Shown here: positions 17,027-24,381 of the stretch, one piece after another
Layout: each line of letters begins with the position of its first letter
Numbering within the stretch: position 1 is the stretch's first letter
Assembly (NCBI GenBank): GCA_934316545.1
Contig: CAKRDT010000021.1
Span: 1 to 37,783 of the forward strand
Length of the DNA: 37,783 nt
Reading direction: 5' to 3'
Source of the DNA: an uncultured Agathobacter sp.
GTDB taxonomy: Bacteria > Bacillota > Clostridia > Lachnospirales > Lachnospiraceae
Position numbers and translations under genes: made by a program
The notes under the pieces: model-generated
The model's input: the letters and a program-made list of their open reading frames with translations, nothing else
What the model was told of the DNA's origin: nothing
Databases searched by the model: none

Positions 17027-18152
17027 ATGCGTAAAAATGAAGTTGCAGTAGTAGAAAAGAAGGAAAAACCGCAAAAAGCTCATCAATGGAAACGGATTCG
17101 TGTTCGGTGTTCCGGGTTCCGGTAAGTCCTTCTTCTGCAAGATGGAAATGGGAAATGTCTTTTTGGGAACGGATGACGAGATTATCGTTATCGATCCGAT
17201 GAACGAGTATTTTGACATTGCCCATACCTACGGAGGAACGGTAGTCAATATGTCTACCTACACGGACAACTATGTGAATCCTCTGGATATGGATGTCTGG
17301 AGTCTTGATTTGAACGATAGCAAGGGCATGATCCGTGAGAAGGGAGAGTTTATGCTTGGTCTTTGCGAGCAGTGTATGGGTGAGAGCCTTAACTCCCGCC
17401 AGAAGTCCATTATTGACCGATGCGTGAGAAAGCTCTATATCGACATTGCCAGAAGCAGGGAGAAGTATGTGCCTGTCATGTCAGACTTTTATGAGATTTT
17501 AATGAACCAGCCAGAGGAGGAGGCAAAGGACATTGCACTTTCCTTAGAGCTTTTTGTCAATGGCTCTTTGAACATCTTTAATCATCAAACGAACGTTGAC
17601 GTTGATAACCGTTTCACCGTTTACGGTATCCGTGACTTGGGTACGGAGCTTAGTCCTATCACAATGCTCGTTATGATGGAGAGTATCCAGAACCGTATCA
17701 TTGCAAACGGAAAGCGTGGCGTGGCAACATGGCTGTATATTGATGAGTTCCATGTACTTCTCAATTCGGAGTATTCTGCGAAATATTTGCAGCAGCTCTG
17801 GAAAAAGGTTAGAAAGCAGGGCGGTCTTTGTACTGGCATCACGCAGAATGTCGTGGATCTTTTGCAGAACTACACAGCGACAACCATGCTTGCAAACTCC
17901 GAGTTTGTTGCCCTGTTAAAGCAGGCAAATACGGACAGCTCAAAAATGGCAGAGGTCATCGGTGTATCAGAAGCACAGCTCCGCTTCGTAACCAATACCC
18001 AGAGCAGTATGGGACTGATGAAGTGCGGAAATGTGGTAATTCCTTTTGACAACCAGATTGAAAAAGGAACAGACCTTTACAACCTCTACAACACAAATAT
18101 TCATGAAAAAATTGCCTTAGAGAAAAGCAAAAATGCGGTTGACATTGGCTGA
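17027..18152 (+). pseudogene. virB4-like conjugation ATPase, internally deleted and frameshifted
   Basis: A start codon with AAGGAG at 17027 opens a 32-codon frame (lysine-rich, ending at 17125). In a different frame the VirB4 ATPase core begins at about 17079: LINGNGFVFGVPGSGKSFFC, with the Walker A motif. It runs 350 residues to 18152, with Walker B TWLYIDEFHVLL and normal C-terminal motifs (TGITQNVVDLL, NSEFVALLKQ). Full VirB4/TraE proteins of these elements have several hundred residues before Walker A. Here that part is missing, and the join at about 17071-17085 is out of frame. The gene should not give a working type IV secretion motor. A short Walker-domain product from the GTG at 17100 cannot be ruled out. 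Confidence 0.75.
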
Positions 18153-18317
18153 TTCTCATGTTAGATTATAGGTAATGAAAAGCTTAAGTGCTTTTGCGGC
18201 GATAGAGAGGAGCTACCCGTCCCGGCTTTGCGGGCGATACAAATACAAAGTTAGTCTCTGCCTATGGAATTATCATAGGACTGCTCCCAGAATTGCAATT
18301 CAAAAAAGAAAAGTTAA

Positions 18318-18350
18318 GCCTGAGCCTAACAGCTCAGGCATTTTTCTTTT
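18318..18350 (+). terminator. Intrinsic terminator
   Basis: GCCTGAGC (18318-18325) and GCTCAGGC (18332-18339) form a perfect 8-bp stem with a 6-nt loop, followed by ATTTTTCTTTT. It separates the virB4 remnant from the PBECR4 gene and argues against any gene start upstream of it. Confidence 0.8.
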
Positions 18351-18399
18351 ATGGAAACTGGACGATTCCATTTCCAACGATGAGGATAAGGATGGTTTT

Positions 18400-19254
18400 A
18401 TGAAAGATACCCGCTTGTTGAAAATATTTAATGATACCAAAGATGTACTGTGCAAATATGATTATTATATTCATACTGCAAAACGAATACTGCATCTGAC
18501 AAATACGGAACTGAAAATACCGCATTTGATGGGGCTTCAATATGTTGGCAGACAGAATCAGTATGCCGGGGATTTTGGTGTATATGCAGTAAAGAAGGGC
18601 AGAATTACACTGGAGTCATTAGAAAAGCTCGTTAAGAAGTATTATAAAACAAAAGAAAAGCAGGATAGAATGTTAAAGCTGATACATTTGAAACTGGATT
18701 ATCTTTACCTTTTACCGGAAATGTTCTGCTCTTATTCAAAGTTGTATCTTTTTGATATTAACCATAATCCTGATTCGGAATTTGACAGCGACTATCTTTT
18801 AATTCACAGAATGGAAGATAAGGTACTCCATCTGGGGATAGTCAAAGCACAGGGGAAAGAAAAGGGATTGTGCCATTGTAATTCTTTTATTACAACGTAT
18901 GTTGCAGAAAGAGATTATGATATTCTGTATCGTGATCTGTCACATTCCTATGAAATTACTAAAATTGTCCGTGAGGATAAGATAACAAAACAGGCAGAGG
19001 TTATTTACCAGAGTGAACAGGCATCTCTTAGAGAAAAATCAGGTATCGAAAAAATGCTGTATGCAGTTGGAATAGAATCGGAAGAAAAGTTGGTAAGATA
19101 TATTATGAAGCTGAATGTAAAATTTGGAGAATATCATACGCTGAATATGCTTTCGGATACAGAACAGCTTATGAAGAAATGCCGTGACAAACGGGATGAG
19201 GCTCTGGTAAAGGATTTTATCAGTTTGTGGAGGAAATGTACAGATGGCATATAA
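18400..19254 (+). CDS. PBECR4-domain protein (putative RNase-like fold)
   Basis: The ATG at 18400 is preferred; an in-frame extension back to 18175 would read through the terminator. The 284-residue product has the segment LHLTNTELKIPHLMGLQYVG, which fits the PBECR4 domain (phage barnase/EndoU/colicin/RelE-like), frequent in clostridial ICEs. Central hydrophobic strands follow (KLDYLYLLPEMF; YSKLYLFDI; DSDYLLIHRM; LHLGIVKAQG), then a helical C-terminus. A nuclease role is only predicted for the family. It may be involved in element conflict or host RNA. It overlaps the next ORF by 11 nt. Confidence 0.65.
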   Translation: MKDTRLLKIFNDTKDVLCKYDYYIHTAKRILHLTNTELKIPHLMGLQYVGRQNQYAGDFGVYAVKKGRITLESLEKLVKKYYKTKEKQDRMLKLIHLKLDYLYLLPEMFCSYSKLYLFDINHNPDSEFDSDYLLIHRMEDKVLHLGIVKAQGKEKGLCHCNSFITTYVAERDYDILYRDLSHSYEITKIVREDKITKQAEVIYQSEQASLREKSGIEKMLYAVGIESEEKLVRYIMKLNVKFGEYHTLNMLSDTEQLMKKCRDKRDEALVKDFISLWRKCTDGI

Positions 19255-19477
19255 ACAGGAGCTTTGGGATGAGGCAAAAAGGAAATGCCGGCTCGGAGAA
19301 GAAGAAATCCGCATGGCAAAGGAAATGGGGCTTAACCCCCAAAGCCTGATAAGGAATATCCCAAATAAAAAGGAAATGTGGAAGGCTCCGGTAAAAGACT
19401 GGATTCATGATATGTACGAAAAAAGGCAGAGAAAATCGGAGCAGAAAGCAAAGCGGAAAAGAGAGAATAAACAGTAA
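19244..19477 (+). CDS. Small basic ICE protein
   Basis: This 77-residue protein overlaps the end of the PBECR4 gene. It is highly charged: YKQELWDEAKRKCRLGEEEI at the start and a Lys/Arg/Glu-rich tail. No membrane segment or known domain. It is probably translationally coupled to its neighbour. A strong terminator follows directly. Confidence 0.65.
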   Translation: MAYKQELWDEAKRKCRLGEEEIRMAKEMGLNPQSLIRNIPNKKEMWKAPVKDWIHDMYEKRQRKSEQKAKRKRENKQ

Positions 19478-19482
19478 ATCAC

Positions 19483-19517
19483 AGCATCTAAGCCATTGGT
19501 TTAGGTGCTATTTTTTT
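19483..19517 (+). terminator. Intrinsic terminator
   Basis: AGCATCTAA (19483-19491) pairs with TTAGGTGCT (19501-19509), with one wobble, followed by seven T residues. Confidence 0.85.
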
Positions 19518-19546
19518 GCTCTTTTTCAGGAAGAAGGTGAGGAAAA

Positions 19547-20303
19547 TTGAACATCAAAAAGGTGGATGACAAGCCGATGGTCATTCATACCAAAGAAAAG
19601 ACAAAGCTTCATGTAAAGACTGCCCTGGAGACAAAAATCAAGGCGGGAAATGTCCTGACCGTAGAGAGGACTCCGAAGTTTGCCGGGGCAGAGAGGGAAG
19701 CAAAGGCAGACAACATGGATAAAAGAATGTCTGCATTATCATGACATGATATCGGAGTATGGCTTTGATGAAGAAGAACAGGAACTGCTTGCAGAGCTGA
19801 TGAAGCCGGAAAATCTTGCGATGATGGGTTATACAGGCGGTGGCGGAGATCTCGGCGAGACATTAAGCCCGGAACAGTATCAGGCGATTGTGGATGCGGT
19901 TTCTGATGCAAATGGAAAAAAGGTCGTGGAATATGCCTTGTCAAAGGTAGGATACCCGTACAGTCAGGATTTGAGGGACAGCGGGACACACTTTGATTGC
20001 AGCTCCCTTGCCTATTATGCATGGCAGAATGCCGGGGTAAACATTATGTATGAAGGTGCAAATACCGCCGCGGCAGAGGGCAAGTTCTGCTATGACCATA
20101 ATTATCTGGTGAATTATGAAGAAATGCAGCCGGGGGATTTAATCTTTTACAGTTACAGTAAGAATGGAAGATTTTTCAACATTACCCATGTGGCAGTCTA
20201 TGTGGGTAACGGTATGGTGGTGGAAGTCGCCAACGAGCGGATTGGTGTTGTGTACCGACCTGTGCAGAGCTTATCCGGGAGTATGAGTATTGGGAATACC
20301 TGA
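19547..20303 (+). pseudogene. CD1108-type C40 peptidoglycan hydrolase, internally deleted
   Basis: A TTG start with GAAGGTGAGG opens 65 codons (IKKVDDKPMVIHTKEKTKLH...), the usual start of a large ICE cell-wall protein, and then stops at 19744. In another frame, from about 19735, the C-terminal part resumes: DMISEYGFDEEEQELLAELM, then an NlpC/P60 domain with catalytic Cys in FDCSSLAYYAW and His in ITHVAVYVGNG. In intact elements a long membrane-spanning middle region links the two. Here it is deleted and the frame is lost. The end is also joined to another gene remnant at about 20265-20275. A freestanding hydrolase fragment without export signal would not reach the wall. Confidence 0.65.
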
Positions 20304-20833
20304 AAGAGTATGGCGGAAGCGATCCTTTTTATGATGATGCGGGGAACATGAACCTGACACGCAACCACATCATTCATGCAAAGAAGCAGTTAGAGGAGTT
20401 GTATGGAGGGGACATGAGTAAATACCCGGAGATTTATTTTAGGGAGCTTCCTCCGGTTACGGAAAATGGGTATATGGCACAAGCCGACCAAATCCGTGAC
20501 CGGGCAGCGGAAGTGCTTGACACCTATCTTTCGGACGCAAATTTCCAATTCCTTTTATGCAACAGGGAAATGCTTGGAAAGAAGGAAGCAGAGCAAATCA
20601 GCATTGACAACGTACTCGGATATGCCGGCGGGCTTGCAGGAGCTTTAAAAGAAGATGACCTGATTACCATGCGCAGGCACACGAAAAACCCGGATGGATA
20701 CCGGGAGTCCTTCGCCCAGTGTGCAGAGCGCCTAAAACAGATATTAACTGAAAAGAGAAAAGATGCGTCAGGACAGATACAAAACGGTCAGATGACATTA
20801 TTCCAGATTGGACTTGAGACAGGGCAGAAATGA
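20265..20833 (+). pseudogene. C-terminal fragment of a large ICE protein (DUF3848/3849-like)
   Basis: The frame containing MNLTRNHIIHAKKQLEELYG (ATG at 20348) is open further upstream as LIREYEYWEYLKEYGGSDPF, which reads like the interior of a longer protein. There is no ribosome site before 20348. The 161 residues from that ATG are helical and soluble, ending MTLFQIGLETGQK. This resembles the tail of the large multi-domain proteins of Tn1549-like elements. It appears fused to the end of the C40 remnant by deletion. The exact family is a guess. Confidence 0.45.
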
Positions 20834-21534
20834 AAGTTACAGAGATTATTTTAGTATCGGGAAACTGGAAAGGGACAGAAACCAATTTCCTCATGACAGT
20901 AGCTGACTATCTGAAGTATGTGGATATGGATACTTTTGACAGCCGGAAAGATGTTGCAGATTCCATGATAGAACTTGGAAGGACTTTGGGAAAGGAAAAT
21001 GACTGGAGCGAACTGTATTTTGCAGGCAATAAATCGGTTGCTGCAAGATTCTGTGTGGATGACAGACAGCTTATGAAGTTTTTGAAGGGCTTTTATAACA
21101 GTACGGATCAGGAGACTGTATTTGATGAAAAACGATGCTCCGGGGAATGTCTGAATAAGCTGGCAGAGCTTGGTATGGATACCAGAGGAAAAGCTAGCAT
21201 TGACAGTCTTTCTTATACAAGGCTGGATACGGTCTTTGAACAGGGGCAGACACTCCGTAATTTCAACGGTCACGATTATCGTCATGGAAAAGCTGTCAGA
21301 AAAGAACCTGCTGTTAATGGACACCATGACAGGCAGCTTTGTGGTGGCACAGGGAACCGATTTATTTGCAAGGCATCCCCGTGGAGCAGAACCCACAGAG
21401 GAAAACAGAGTGATTGCGATTGAATGGGGCATGGACTGTATTGAAGCAGTACACCTTCTGCCATTGATTTTCACCATATCAGGCAACAGTACGGGACAGA
21501 AAGGAAAATAGAGGACATCTATCAGTACCGGGAG
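20830..21534 (+). pseudogene. Frameshifted ICE protein (DUF4316-like)
   Basis: The gene starts at 20830 (ATGA overlap with the previous stop) and reads MKVTEIILVSGNWKGTETNF... in frame until NFNGHDYR at about 21290. The sensible continuation, MEKLSEKNLLLMDTMTGSFV, lies in a second frame from 21290. A loss of two bases at CGT[GT]CATG would explain it. A second shift near 21425-21450 moves coding to a third frame (STPSAIDFHHIRQQYGTERK), past an in-frame TGA. The product is therefore broken in at least two places. Its C-terminal frame flows into the SpoVG-like gene. Confidence 0.55.
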
Positions 21535-22272
21535 ATGCTTCAGGACAGATTCTGTCTGTATTCTAACTTGGAAATGGATGAGCGTATGCAGTATTCAATC
21601 AAGTTAAACGCAGTAAACAACCCGGAGAAAAGTGTCAAGGCATTTGCCACTGTGACCTTTGGTGACTGTTTCAAGGTCACTAATATCGCTGTGGTGGAAG
21701 GAAAGGAAAACCAGCCTTTCGTCTCCATGCCTTCTTTTAAGACAAAGGAGAGAACGGAGCATAACGAGCCTGTCTATAAGGATGTGTGCAATCCGATTAC
21801 AAGCGAGTTCCGCAAGGAATTGTACGATGATATTCTTTCTCTTTATGGGGAAATGGAGCAGTCCGGCAAGCCAGAAGTCAGCAGGGTGGCAGAGAATGCC
21901 GGGGAGCCGGAGTTTCGTGTGGCAGTTACACCGTTTGAGAGGGAAGGCAGCAACATTCGTGGGCTTGCCCGCATCTACTTTGAGGACAGCTTTGTAGTAA
22001 GCAATGTCAGTATCATTCAGGGCAAGGAAAAGGAATTTGTGGCGATGCCTTCCTACATGGTAAAGCAGAACGGAAAAGAAGGAAAGAGCCAGTATCAGGA
22101 TGTATGCTTTCCTGTCACAAAGGAATTTCGTGAGAAGTTATATGATGCCCTCATGGACTGCTACAAGCAGGAAAAGGAAAAAGCCATGAATCAGGGCATG
22201 GAGCAGGCGGCAAGTCAAAGCTACGCAAGGGCAGAGAACAGACAGCCGGATAGGGAGCTGCCCTTTCGATAA
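21535..22272 (+). CDS. Tandem SpoVG-domain protein
   Basis: Two SpoVG-like domains lie side by side. The first is at about residues 18-105 (KAFATVTFGDCFKVTNIAVV ... VSMPSFKTKE ... PITSEFRKELYD). The second is at about 125-215 (RGLARIYFEDSFVVSNVSII ... VAMPSYMVKQ ... PVTKEFREKLYD). SpoVG is a site-specific nucleic-acid-binding protein, and ICE versions are common. The start is uncertain: neither the ATG at 21535 nor that at 21586 has a good ribosome site, and the frame is open upstream into the remnant before it. The second domain may be a duplication, since the two domains share the same motif order. Confidence 0.75.
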   Translation: MLQDRFCLYSNLEMDERMQYSIKLNAVNNPEKSVKAFATVTFGDCFKVTNIAVVEGKENQPFVSMPSFKTKERTEHNEPVYKDVCNPITSEFRKELYDDILSLYGEMEQSGKPEVSRVAENAGEPEFRVAVTPFEREGSNIRGLARIYFEDSFVVSNVSIIQGKEKEFVAMPSYMVKQNGKEGKSQYQDVCFPVTKEFREKLYDALMDCYKQEKEKAMNQGMEQAASQSYARAENRQPDRELPFR

Positions 22273-22342
22273 GAAAGAAGAATAAGAAGCAGGCAGAAGG
22301 GGTGTGCCGGTCATGCCCCTTTTTGCCGGAAAGGAAAACAAA

Positions 22343-23236
22343 ATGGATCAACAACAGAATATGGAACTGACAAAAGACCAGATTATACAGGAACTGATTG
22401 CCCTTTTAAACCAGAATCAGCAGAGGGAAGCGGCAAACAATGTGTTTGAAATGGCAGCCCTGATTGACGGTATGGAAAAGAGGCTGGAGTCCGTGACAGA
22501 GGAGCTTGTGACAGTCAAGGATCAGCTTTGTAAGATGGAAGAGCGAGAGGCGGAGAAAGGGCTGCAACAGTCACTTAAAAGGGCAGTAAATAAGCTGGAA
22601 CAGGATTGCAATGCCATGAAGGAAAAACTGTTTGAGGTCAAGGCAGAGATCAAGGCAAAGGCAGGGGAGATTGTAACAGCGGCAAAGCAGAAAGGAAAAG
22701 CTGCTCTAAATAAAGTGGCGGAGTTTCTTGGGGTTAAGAAGAAATTAGAAAATATCCGCCAGAACGTGCAGGAGTCCATTACAGATTTGGATAAGAGTAT
22801 TGAAAAGATTGACGCTTTCGGAACAGGCATGAGGGAAGCTGAACAGAAGATTGCCAACACGTTCCGTACATTTGCAGATAAACCGGAAAAGGAGTATGGG
22901 GAGAAGAAGTTCTCAAAGACAGAACTGTTAAAGAAACCTTTTCAGGCAAAGAGAAAGCTGCTGTCTGGTATCATAAACTTTGCGGATGCCGCCATAGAAA
23001 AGACGGAGCAGCTTGCTGCAGATGTGAAACAGTATCAGACAGATAAGGAAGAACGGGAGACGGCAGGTGTTAGCAATGTGGAGGCTGTAAATCCGGTTGA
23101 ACTTGCAGTAGTGACGGAGCCAGAGTTCCAGTATGGGGCAGAGATATTTGAAGCACATCAGCAGGAAACAACAAAAGCGATGACAACGGATAAAGTAACA
23201 AAGAATGTGCTTGTAAAAAACGGAAAAAGCCGATAG
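22343..23236 (+). CDS. DUF6674-like coiled-coil protein
   Basis: The ATG at 22343 follows AAGGAAA and starts MDQQQNMELTKDQIIQELIA. The 297-residue protein is mostly helical with heptad-like runs (residues about 45-175), lysine-rich, and lacks membrane segments or catalytic motifs. The N-terminal helical segment and layout match the DUF6674 family found next to SpoVG-like genes in these elements. It is the last backbone gene before the cargo and is followed by a strong terminator. Confidence 0.7.
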   Translation: MDQQQNMELTKDQIIQELIALLNQNQQREAANNVFEMAALIDGMEKRLESVTEELVTVKDQLCKMEEREAEKGLQQSLKRAVNKLEQDCNAMKEKLFEVKAEIKAKAGEIVTAAKQKGKAALNKVAEFLGVKKKLENIRQNVQESITDLDKSIEKIDAFGTGMREAEQKIANTFRTFADKPEKEYGEKKFSKTELLKKPFQAKRKLLSGIINFADAAIEKTEQLAADVKQYQTDKEERETAGVSNVEAVNPVELAVVTEPEFQYGAEIFEAHQQETTKAMTTDKVTKNVLVKNGKSR

Positions 23237-23243
23237 GAAAAAG

Positions 23244-23291
23244 TCCTCTTGAATTGAACTAAGGTTGTGATTCAGGGGGATTTTTTGTTTT
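23244..23291 (+). terminator. Intrinsic terminator closing the ICE backbone
   Basis: TCCTCTTGAAT (23244-23254) pairs with ATTCAGGGGGA (23270-23280), with two wobbles, followed by TTTTTTGTTTT. It isolates the RiPP operon from upstream transcription, so that operon depends on its own promoter. Confidence 0.85.
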
Positions 23292-23300
23292 GATGGTCCT

Positions 23301-23364
23301 TTTCTGCAAAAATGGGACACTTTCTGCAAAGCCACTTGTTTAAGATATTGAATGTGTCTACACT
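23301..23364 (+). promoter_or_regulatory. LytTR-type tandem site and promoter of the RiPP operon
   Basis: Two identical 9-mers TTTCTGCAA lie at 23301-23309 and 23321-23329, 20 bp apart. A weak -35 TTGTTT (23336-23341) and a -10 TACACT (23359-23364) follow with a 17-bp spacer. A weak -35 next to direct repeats is the layout of AgrA/LytTR-activated promoters. The same arrangement precedes the agr genes. Confidence 0.75.
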
Positions 23365-23382
23365 ACAAAGTAGGAGGTAAAA

Positions 23383-23463
23383 ATAAAATTAGGAAGATTA
23401 AAAAAGTTTTTAGTAGAGTTAAAAAATTTGATTGCTTCAAATAGGGTGATTAAAAATCCGTAA
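23383..23463 (+). CDS. Possible 26-residue amphipathic peptide with ATA start
   Basis: An AGGAGG site (23372-23377) is followed 5 nt later by ATA and 25 more codons: KLGRLKKFLVELKNLIASNR then VIKNP. The segment is a basic amphipathic helix, like small secreted peptides. The TSS-to-ribosome-site geometry equals that of agrB. There is no ATG, GTG or TTG at the right distance, so it is either a rare ATA start or a silenced gene. Confidence 0.3.
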   Translation: MKLGRLKKFLVELKNLIASNRVIKNP

Positions 23464-23532
23464 GGGTGTTTTTTCATTTTGTTGTATCAGCAATCATTGA
23501 AAAAAGCAAATATTTTAAAGGAGGCATATAAT

Positions 23533-24018
23533 ATGGCTATGGAAATTAATGAAATTCGTCCTGATTATCCTAGACAGTATCCAGTTGTAAACAAAACAGA
23601 AAAGAGCGAAAATGATACACCAGTCAATAAAATCCCGCAGGATGAGTATATAAGTAGTGAAAAGGCAGCAAACAAACCGAGCGGCTTGTATGGATTGGCA
23701 CAGGATGAAAACGGCAATCGTAAAATTGTTTATGATGATCCACATAAAAAGGAGCGTGCTACTTCTGATGGGGTAAAATCGGCAGATAGAGATGATAAGT
23801 CGGAAAAATGTACAACAAATACAGATTCTGTTGATAGAGAGATAGAGAAGCTGAAAGAGGAAAAAAAGCAAATACAACAGCAGATTCGTAGTGCTAATGT
23901 AGATGAAGAAAAGAAAAAAGAACTGGAGCGTAAGTTGGCACGAATTGAAAACGAGTTGTCTCAGAAAGATACTGATGCATACAGGCGCCAAAACGCAGTA
24001 ACAAATAATGCAGGTTAA
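23533..24018 (+). CDS. Coiled-coil hypothetical protein, first gene of the RiPP operon
   Basis: The ATG at 23533 follows AAAGGAGG by 7 nt. The 161-residue protein has a polar, disordered first half (NEIRPDYPRQYPVVNKTEKS...) with no signal peptide. The second half is a strong coiled coil (VDREIEKLKEEKKQIQQQIR ... KKKELERKLARIENELSQKD). The coiled part recalls FlxA-like proteins, but that is weak evidence. It lies between the LytTR-type promoter and the precursor gene, so it is probably co-expressed with the peptide. A role in maturation, immunity or cell-surface function is unknown. Confidence 0.65.
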   Translation: MAMEINEIRPDYPRQYPVVNKTEKSENDTPVNKIPQDEYISSEKAANKPSGLYGLAQDENGNRKIVYDDPHKKERATSDGVKSADRDDKSEKCTTNTDSVDREIEKLKEEKKQIQQQIRSANVDEEKKKELERKLARIENELSQKDTDAYRRQNAVTNNAG

Positions 24019-24109
24019 AATGGCTGAATGCTTATAAGTGGTCAATCTATACAATGAACGTTTGAGATTGGCGTTACTTATAAATATAGAAGGGAAGGAG
24101 GTATGCATC

Positions 24110-24247
24110 ATGAAAAAGCAGCTTAAGAAAAAGGTTACAGTCGCATCAAAGCAGCATGTAATGGCACACTGCTCATGCACATGTAGTTGCAGCTTGAACA
24201 ACAACTACAATGCATCTTGGGGAAAAGTAAATTATCATTATATTTAA
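24110..24247 (+). CDS. Cys-rich RiPP precursor peptide (CLI_3235-like)
   Basis: This 45-residue peptide begins at the ATG at 24110, 8 nt after AAGGAGG. A basic leader (KKQLKKKVTVASKQHVMA) precedes a compact core with alternating cysteines, HCSCTCSCS. The tail is rich in Asn and Tyr. Alternating Cys with spacing one, and the downstream set of radical SAM, TIGR04066-type and acyl-carrier-related genes, fit the CLI_3235 bacteriocin class. In that class the CcpM radical SAM enzyme is thought to modify the peptide, possibly at the cysteines. There is no double-glycine cleavage motif. The final product and target are unknown. Confidence 0.75.
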   Translation: MKKQLKKKVTVASKQHVMAHCSCTCSCSLNNNYNASWGKVNYHYI

Positions 24248-24301
24248 TAAGTGATGGCTTGTGAAAATATAGTGAACAATTTATTTTGTTGCCAAGTATG
24301 T

Positions 24302-24327
24302 GGGGGCTGATCATAAGGTCGGCTCCC
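24302..24327 (+). promoter_or_regulatory. Hairpin between precursor and maturation genes
   Basis: GGGGGCTGATC (24302-24312) pairs with GGTCGGCTCCC (24317-24327) through several G-U pairs, closing on ATAA. No long U-run follows, so it is likely a partial terminator or mRNA-stabilising stem that leaves more precursor than enzyme transcript. Confidence 0.5.
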
Positions 24328-24381
24328 TATTTACTAATATTTAATGTCATTGGAATTTTGTTAATTGAGGTGACGTGAATA

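Noticed and set aside
17133..17140. TTCTGCAA inside the virB4 remnant
   Set aside because: It is coding sequence (SFFCK), has no partner 20 bp away and no promoter boxes.
18175..18399. Longer start of the PBECR4 gene
   Set aside because: The extension reads through a strong terminator at 18318-18350 and its sequence looks non-coding.
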